Of a stretch of 64,000 nucleotides of DNA, positions 56,301 through 64,000 are shown piece by piece. A model generated the notes under the pieces. It was not told the origin of the DNA and did no database searches. It saw only the letters and a list, made by a program, of their open reading frames with translations. The DNA comes from Siphonodentalium dalli (lineage: Eukaryota > Mollusca > Scaphopoda > Gadilida > Siphonodentaliidae). The stretch is from contig CP136065.1 in assembly GCA_032622095.1 (NCBI GenBank), forward strand, positions 156,989,577 to 157,053,576. Direction: 5' to 3'. The position numbers and the translations under genes are program-made. Every line of letters starts with the position of its first letter. Within the stretch, counting starts at the first letter, position 1.

Positions 56301-57540
56301 ATTAAACAACGAACACAAACTAATATTTATAATTATAACACAAACGAACATAAACGAACACAGGTCCAAAAAGCGGAATAGAAGGGTGAAATTGGGTTTG
56401 TGGGTGCGTGGGGGTCCATTCTATGTATATGTGGTGTTATTTCCAACTTAGATGACTTATTTTTTGAGTTATTAGCATTATTTGAATACAAAACTCATGA
56501 ATTCCACGAAAAGGCGGCCATGGATACCGATAATGGGTATTTGCATCATTGTCATGTCATCGGGGAATGTTGTTGCTTCTTCTGTATTTCATTATTACTA
56601 TCCAATGAATATATTTTGGAATGGTCATTGCCCTCACTATACAATCTCTTAAACACCAGATATTGTGTGACTGGGGATCAATGATGCGCGCATGCGCAAT
56701 CAACGCATATTTTCATGTTTTGCCAAATAAGGTCAAATGAACCAAAATATAATTTTCAAGCAGCTCAATGGTCATTCTAGATTAATAGTGGGGCATGTGT
56801 GGAAATGTTATTTTTGTCACATTTCCCATATCACAATCTGCCTCAATTACCATAGTATCCCCTTTTTGCACATATATTTTAGTAAAATGACGGTTTAACC
56901 CCTACCAACAACCCGTTTCTAAGGTAAAAACAGTCGCATAGCAACCGTTGCCATGGAAAGTATTTTCGTGATTGCCCCCATATCTGAAAATAATACGTGG
57001 GACCTAATATACAAATGTGCCAAGTTTTATGCTTTTATGACAATGTCCGCATTTGTTACACAAAAAACTATACCTAAAAAAATCGCACGGTGATTCCGTC
57101 ACGCCCGTTGTGTGATTCCGTCACGGCGAACAAACCGAGTTAACTAGTAATATACACATAAGTGTGTGACAATGCGGCTTTTTTCTGCAAGTATAATGTA
57201 TCTACTTTACTAATTGGGAACTTTTTCCAGGTCAGCTTGGCTGAATGAGCAGGGTTCTTCAATAGTACGGACCTACCCTCATATTGATGGCACTTTTTTG
57301 GTGATTCCGTCACGGACACAATTTGACCCAGAGTGAGATGATACTTAAATACACATATAGTTGTATATAATCAAACAACTTTGTATAGTATGTACAATGT
57401 TTTTTATTTTAAGCGGTACCCTACTGGTCATAATTTTAGATTTTACATAGGCCACAGAAAAGTGAAATTCCGTAAAATTTGGTGATTCCGTCACGCTGGA
57501 ATTCATGAACTACTAAACAACGAACACAAACGAACATAAC
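56300..57540. repeat. Region bounded by AACGAACACAAAC repeats, with GTGATTCCGTCACG motifs
   Basis: TAAACAACGAACACAAAC occurs at 56304-56321 and 57514-57531, with ACGAACATAA-type neighbours. Between them, (G)GTGATTCCGTCACG appears four times (57091-57104, 57112-57125, 57301-57314, 57482-57495), with irregular spacing and unrelated sequence between. The block may be an element with short direct terminal repeats; no coding region or known terminus is recognised. Confidence 0.5.
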
Positions 57541-58576
57541 ATTGGCCATTTAGCACAAAAAGGCTTTATAGTCTGGTCGAATAAAGGTTTGACCTAGAAT
57601 AAATTTGGACTAAATTGGTTTGTATACCATTTTGATGAGAAATATATCCTCTATAACATATCCAAAATCCGCTAAAATCCGCTTTGAGCAATTTTTGTAA
57701 TTCAAGATGGCTGCGATTTCCGTTAAATCAGTTCTCCGCAATTATAGTGAGAAAATCTTGTCAAATGTATACACTGGTATACATTTCTGTAAAGCTAAGA
57801 CATTTATAACCCCACCGATGTATTCCAAAATTGGAACTCCCCGTCATAAATGGCCGCCAAAATGGCGGCCGGAAGTGGAAATTTTTACGTTTTTTACTAA
57901 AATTTTTACTTTATTTTGCATTTAACATCTTAACTGACCATTGGAGCAAAGAAATGTGCTATTCATGGGCTCCCAACTCCTTCCTATCGCTAAACAATTC
58001 AATTTTACATAACGCGGTATAACATAGCACAAAATATCACCATTGGGATTCTAGTCATATTTCATCAAGAAATTGGAAGAACTGTGCAATGTAAGTAATG
58101 CTTTCTACTTTTTATGGATATTCCGACTCAATGTTACAAAAATCGTCACTTTGGATCAAAAGGGCTTCCAAAATGGCGGCCAAAATATAGAAAATTCTCA
58201 ATATTGTCCCAGTGTGCCATGCAACTGCTTATAAGTTTTTGTTGATGCACACAGTTGACTATTATGTCTTATATACATTGAACACAAACAATTCTGATGC
58301 ACCTTGGTTAATTAATGGTTAATTGTTACCATTGAAACCACTAAAATCACCAGAATTATTAAAAAAAATTCTGTCACAAACTTTGCATCAAAATCGGCAA
58401 AAAATCACTGTTCAAGTTTGAAACAATTTTAAAAGTAAAATGGAAATTTCTTTGGTATCAGCGATGTTTATTATTTTGATATGTGCTAACTGTGTCACAA
58501 TGCTCAAGGTGTTTTAGACAATATTGCTCAAGATGGCTCGCAAAATGGCAACCAACTTTGCTAAAATGTTGATGAT

Positions 58577-59047
58577 AGCGACGAGACTATGACAACTGTG
58601 ACTATGAGAAGGATGATTATGATGTTGTTCACGTTGTTGATGATGACGATGATGACGATAATGATAACGACGATGACGACGGCGAGGACGATGATGATGG
58701 TGATGATGATGACTATTATTATGATGATGGCAGACAATGAATACATACATGCTGATGTTGAAACACTCGCGACGATGATGGCGCGTAGGATGATGATGGT
58801 GGTAGTGGTGATGATGATGATGGTGATGATGATGGTGACGACGTCGGCGACGACGATGATGATGATGATGATGATTATGGCAATGAGGATGATGATTACG
58901 ACGAAGGCGACGACGACAAAGATGATGATGATGATGGTGATGATGATGATGATGATGATGACGACGATGATGATGATGATGAGGATGTTGTTGCTGAAGA
59001 TGACGATGATGATGATGGTGATGATGATGATGATGATGATGACGTAG
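58577..59047. repeat. (GAT/GAC)n trinucleotide microsatellite, about 470 bp
   Basis: Imperfect ATG/GAT/GAC repeats, most regular at 58920-59043. They give long, low-complexity ORFs in several frames (Met/Thr-rich on plus; Ile/Val-rich, Ser-rich and His-rich on minus), which are not genes. It sits in the left arm of the giant foldback; the right arm has no equivalent, so it expanded after the arms formed. Confidence 0.95.
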
Positions 59048-59479
59048 AACACGACGAATGACACTTACGGACCTCGAACGCCAAACGCAACGGCCATACT
59101 AACATTGTGTACATAGTTCTGTATATACGTTTTTCACTCTGTATCTCATACAATTTATATGATTGAGTGAAATAAAGCAATTCAATTCACATATATTCCG
59201 AACATTATTCTCTGCTGTTCCGAAAAGGTAGCAGATTGTGACTCACTTGGTTATTAAAAATGCTACTTAGTAAACTAAATGTGATATTCTGGTTGTCCCA
59301 GAACCTTAATAGGCATGGAAGTTCATTTAAGAGGTGCAGTATGGAGTTTGCCGAAAATTTCTTTTGGGATTCTGTCCATGTTTTTTTTAACTGGAATGGG
59401 CAGAAAGTTGAAACGGAACTGAGAGGGATCATAGTATGTGGCTATTCTGGCCCATTGTAATCAACATTGATCAACTTAA

Positions 59480-61690
59480 TAGATTGTGTATGTCTGTTGA
59501 ATGTATGGATATAGGTGAGGTGAGTATATATACGGGGAGTTATTGTATTCATGAATTATATGAATAGTTGTACAATGTATGGTATGGGGTGCCACGTTGA
59601 GTTGTATAGGTATATAAGGAGTAGCTTATGTCATGACCGTCATGTGTGAGGTGAACATGTATGCATGGAGTTGTTGTTTGGCCATTGAAGTGGTGTATGT
59701 GTATAGCGAGATTAGCTACATTGTCTATCTTTCTGTTGTGATTGTATATATGGAGTGACTGTGTGGTCATGGGTGGGATGTACATGTTTAATTACATTGT
59801 ATGGCTGTATTGGTATGGGAGGGTGTATATGTATACACGCGTTTGGTGTATGATAATGGATGGGGCGTATGGATAAATATGGAGTGGTTATATGGTTATG
59901 GGCAATGTGTATATGCGTACATGGACTGACTGCAGGGTCAATGTTGTTGAAGTGTATATGCATACCTGGAGTACAGTTTGATGGTCACTGGCGGGCTTGT
60001 GTATATAGATAGTGACATAATATGGTCATGGGTGGGACGTACATGTCTATCTGTTGTGGCTGTATTGTCACTGCTGTGTAGCGGTATACAGTGAATAGCT
60101 GAATGCTCATGGGTGTTGTGTGTAAGAATACAGCGAGTGGCTGAATTGTCATGGTTGAGCTGTAGTTTTGCAAGTCTGAAGTGTACGAATGGCCGTGTGT
60201 GGGGTATAGGAATATCTAGACGGACTGTATGGTAATTGAATATAAGGTAATATATATACCTGGAGTGACTATGGTCATAGGTTAACCAATACAGACAACC
60301 AACCAATACAGGTAAATATAGGCTAACAAATATATGTAAGTGGGTATCTGACAAGGTGACACATTTGTCCGCGTCAACGAAAATCACACCTAGCCCTCCG
60401 GAAGGACAATAATAAGTCAGAATGGAGCACTGGCTGACGGTCCATAAGGCCGTTCCGTTTGTCAGTATAGGTATAGTGAAATAAATAATGGCTTACATCC
60501 TATCCTATTCCCCACACAATGATAGTGGTACATAAATGTATGGATGTCGAAAGAAAGGGGAGGATGTCTGTCAGGCATACTACATAATATTCGAGGCTAC
60601 ATATATGATTACCAAGGTCCCAATTTATCGCAGATAAATTGATCCCGGTTCTAATGACATGAATGTTGAGTTGGAAGCTGGGTCCTGGAGCAGTTTAATG
60701 GAATTTTTAAAATAGTTTTGGAACGTACCCCACAAAAACAAGATTTGATTTTATGCCAAACGTAGAGTTTATACATTTTTGGAAATTACTCCCAATGAGT
60801 TTAAAAGATGCAAAAATGTTTGGATAAGATCAACATCAGTTGAAGATCGCTGACTATGTGCCACACTAAGCAAATGTCACATTAAGTTTCGACTCATTAC
60901 CTGCAAGACGCGAGCCCTTGTATATCTTGCATGGCTATATTGCCATGATGTGGCCAATATGTATATATGGAGTGCCAGCGTGGCAAAATTATGGTGGGTG
61001 AATTGGTATATAAGGAGTGACTGTATGATCACGAGTGTGGTGTATGCGTATACAGCGAGAGACTGAATTGTCATGGTGAGGTCTATATGCACGTTTGGAG
61101 TGTATGAATGGCCGTGTGTGCGGTGCGGGACATTGGTATATCTAGAAGGACTGTAACACCATTGGTGATGTTTATATGTATACTATGTATACATGTAATG
61201 ACTCTATGGTTTTGGGTTGGGTGTATATGTATATTTTGAGTGGATATATGACCATGGGTGTCGCAAATATATATGCAGAGAATGACTTTATGACCCCTGG
61301 TGAGGTAAATATGTATACAAGAAGTAATGTACAAAATGTATGCTCATGAATGTGGCGATAATATATATCGAGACTATATTGTCATCGTTTGGATGTATAT
61401 CTTGAGTGCCTATATGGCCATGCATGTGGCAAATATATACATGTACACGGAGTGACTGTTTTACCAATGGTGAGGCGAATATGTATACAGGATGTTACTG
61501 TATGTTCATGAATGTAGTGAATATGTATACATGTCGTCACTATATGGTCATGGGTGAGGTGTATGGGCATATCCATGGTCATGTGTAAGTTGCGCTGGTG
61601 TACCTTTGGGTGACTATCGATTTCCTATCGCTATTAATTACTCAAGGATATGTTAACCGATAGAGAGATAATATCAGAGTGTCTCTTAAT
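59480..61690. repeat. Degenerate minisatellite in the loop of the giant foldback
   Basis: Irregular units of roughly 55-65 bp repeat motifs such as TATATGGAGTGACTG, TATGGTCATGGGTG(A/G)GGTG, TGTATATG(T/C)(A/G)TATAC and GTGACTGTATG, most clearly at 59500-60260 and 60900-61600. The stretch 60390-60890 is not repetitive and may be a separate insertion. Minus-strand ORFs rich in His, Thr and Ile (59549-61582) are frame artefacts of the repeat. Confidence 0.75.
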
Positions 61691-63114
61691 GGCGTTTGGT
61701 ATGCAATACTAATGAAACGGTTTTCATGACAATAGTATATAAGTTAATAAATGTTGATACTAATGGGCCAGAATAGCCACATAATATGATCCCTCTCAGA
61801 TCCGTTTCAACGTTCTGCCCATTTCCGTTCAAAGACAGACAGAATCCCAAAAGACGTTTTCGGCAAACATTCACACTGCATCCATTAAATTGATTTGTCA
61901 TGCCTCATAATGTACTGGGACAACCAGGATATGACATTTAGTTATCAGTTGATTAAGTAGCATGTTTAATAACCAAGTGAGTCACAATTTGCAACCTTTT
62001 CGGATCAGCTTGTAATAATGTTCGGAATAAATATGACAAATAAACTTTTTACCATATTTGGTTGCCATTTTGCAAGCCAACTTGAGTAATTTTGTCTAAC
62101 ACACCTCAGTGTCACACATTTAAGACAGATCAAAAATGAAAATCACATTTGATACCAAAGATAGTTCCATTTTACTTGAAAAAATGGTGCAAACCTGAAC
62201 AGTTATTATTTTCCCGATTTTGATGCCAAGTTTGTGATAGCAAAAAATCCGATAATTCTGGTAATTTCAGTGGTTAAGATAGTAAAAATAAATAAAGGTG
62301 CATCATAAATGTTAGTATTCAATATATATAAGACAGAATAGTCAATTTTATTCATCAACCACAACTTATAAGCGGTTGCAAGCACGGCACGCTGGTGCAA
62401 TATTTACCATTTTTCATATTGTGGCCGCCATTTTGGCAGCCATTGTGAGCCAAAGTGACAATTTTGATACCATTGAGTCGGAATATTCATAAGAAATAGA
62501 ATGCATCACTTACAATTACACATTCCTGTTCATATTTGATGAAATGTGACTAGAATCCCAAATTGTGATTGTTTTGTAAAATGTTATACCGCGTTCTGTA
62601 AACTCGATATTTTGAATAATCGGAAGGGGTGGGGACCCCACTTATGGCCTAATTTATTTTCCCAATGGTCTGCATGTTAACATGCAAAATACAAAATAAA
62701 GTCACAATTCTCAACCAGTTCCAAACTGCAGAAACTTATCTTAAAGATATCAGTAAAAAAACGTAACATTTTCCTCTTCCGATCGCCATTTTGGCTGCCA
62801 TCTTGGGCGGTGAGTTCCAAATTGGCATAAACAGGTGGCGTTATGTCTTAGCTTCACAAAAATGTATACTTATGTATACATAGGACACGATATTATCACT
62901 ATAATTGCATCAAATTGCAACAAACTGACTTAACGGAAAATGGCAGCCATATTGGACGCCATCTTGAATTACAAAAAAATGCTCATAGCGGATTTCAGCG
63001 GATTTTGGATAAGTTATAGAGGAGATCTTCCTCTTCAAAATGATATATAAACCAATTTAGTCCGAATTTATTCTAGGTTGACCCTAAAATTTTAGTTTAT
63101 CGACCAGACTATTA

Positions 63115-64000
63115 ATCAATGTGTTAATTAACTACGGCTTACTCTGTCTCCTTGTTAATTACACATCTCTGAGTTGTTTTGACTTTATTTCATTCACTAT
63201 AACATTTTGTTTAACTCCCCTCAGCCTTTATTTTTATCTGGCTTACGACCAGCAGACTTTATCGAAGTCAGGCGGATTAAAAAAAAAATTCAGTTCAGTT
63301 TACAATTGAATTAGCTTTAAAATCCCAATATATTTAAAGGAAATCTAATTCAAATGAAGTGTCTATTCTGCATGCTTGGACCTCTTTATCTGTAATGGGA
63401 TCGTACAAGTTTTCAATACTAAAGCAAAATTTAACAATTCAGAAATGTTGGACGAATAACAATTGTGAAAGCCTTAACAAAAATAATATATTAGAAAACA
63501 ATTTTAAGGCAAAATAATGAACTGATTTGACATACAATTTAAATGAAATAGTGACTAACCAACTGCGTGATATTCGAGGAGCCCTCCACTGTGGCGGGGA
63601 TTTTACCTTATCTGATATTGCATCTTCTTTGAAAGTCAGACACGAACTTTGGACAAACATGACAGCATGCAGAACGAGACAGACGGCCGATTCATCTGTA
63701 CCAATGTTCCTACATATCTTCTAAGCTGGTTAGAAACGCTCTTTAAAAAATGCCATGTACAATCACAGGCCCCTGAGGAAAAAATAGCAGATACACCAAT
63801 ATATACTAGGCCTATACCAGTAAAAAATACACCATCTATAGCATATTGCTCACAGATTCTCAAAATCGTTCCAATCAGTCACAATATATTTCAGTGTGAA
63901 ATTTTCTTTCTGTTATCAATGTATAATTCCAAAATATAAAATGAAGGCAAGTCGAGACATCATACCGAAAACTTGCAATATCTATACTGGAAATTTGGGA
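63115..64000. other. No gene recognised
   Basis: AT-rich sequence after the giant foldback. Overlapping ORFs on both strands at 63439-63939 have no recognisable domains; one strand could hold an exon of a gene outside the window but nothing supports it. Confidence 0.45.

Larger units (their letters stand above)
57569..63111. mobile_element. Giant foldback element, 5.5 kb
   Basis: The ends TAGTCTGGTCGA and TCGACCAGACTA are inverted and each flanked by TTA (57566-57568 and 63112-63114), consistent with a 3-bp duplication. The left arm (57569-58570 plus 59190-59480) is matched in reverse by 61690-63111, about 1.3-1.4 kb per arm with moderate divergence. Arm landmarks include AATTCAAGATGGCTGCGATT, AAAATGGCGGCC, ACGCGGTATAACAT and GGTTATTAAAAATGCTACTT against their reverse complements. 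The left arm holds a trinucleotide microsatellite, and the loop holds a degenerate minisatellite. No transposase is recognised. Confidence 0.82.

Noticed and set aside
56300-57540. LTR retrotransposon bounded by AACGAACACAAAC repeats
   Set aside because: The direct repeats are only about 18-30 bp, with no TG...CA ends, primer binding site or gag/pol.
58561-59180. Long ORFs of 94-167 codons on both strands
   Set aside because: They arise from the GAT/GAC microsatellite; composition is Met/Thr, Ile/Val, His or Ser runs and every frame is open.
59549-61582. Series of minus-strand ORFs rich in His, Ile and Thr
   Set aside because: They follow the period of the degenerate minisatellite and have no conserved domain.

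Overview
This is a eukaryotic, AT-rich, repeat-dominated window with very little protein-coding sequence. The probable source is a mollusc, most likely a bivalve. That is an inference from three things: the style of the repeats (Helitron-like elements with roughly 120-165 bp tandem cores, ACGG-type microsatellites and terminal hairpins, resembling bivalve 'pearl'-type elements), a Penelope-like retroelement with a GIY-YIG domain, and a three-RRM ELAV/Hu-type protein. Nothing looks prokaryotic: there are no operons, no ribosome binding sites and no compact ORFs.

The only intact, recognisable host gene is an ELAV/Hu-family RNA-binding protein on the minus strand at 40536-41438. It has 300 codons, three RRMs and no intron in the coding region. 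A good splice acceptor lies 18 nt before its start codon, with further candidate non-coding exons upstream. Its stop codon is followed by a long U-rich tract of the kind ELAV proteins bind. The low-repeat stretch at 36640-38400 may be part of a long 3' UTR.

Region by region. 1-7000: a 3.4-kb hAT-like element (595-3970, exact 8-bp target duplication) holding a canonical non-autonomous Helitron (2813-3362), then a poly-G/poly-C minisatellite (4100-5555) interrupted by a full-length Helitron-like element (5644-6583). 7000-14100: foldback MITEs, a second hAT element (9520-10632) and a 3.1-kb TIR element with a 5-bp TTGCA duplication (10719-13825). 14342-18435: a decayed Penelope-like element split by a Helitron-like element, which is itself split by a Helitron whose 3' hairpin is present in three tandem copies. 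18400-24700: decayed DNA transposons and two tandem arrays, one with a four-unit higher-order repeat. 25067-33100: nested Helitron-like tandem-core elements and foldback units with hairpin ends. 33100-40535: mostly low-repeat sequence, with two copies of a 213-218 bp pogo-like MITE. 42680-49335: two piggyBac-like (TTAA) MITEs, foldback sequence and more Helitron-like elements. 49499-55142: a long-inverted-repeat element carrying a 3.3-kb TTAA-flanked element and a 952-bp hAT element, both with perfect target duplications. 55203-55690: a tRNA-derived SINE. 57569-63111: a 5.5-kb giant foldback element with a trinucleotide microsatellite in one arm and a degenerate minisatellite in its loop.

The genes do not form a pathway. 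The window is best read as layered transposon insertions around one conserved RNA-binding protein gene. All boundaries and class assignments come from reading termini, target duplications and internal symmetry by eye; no database search was possible.
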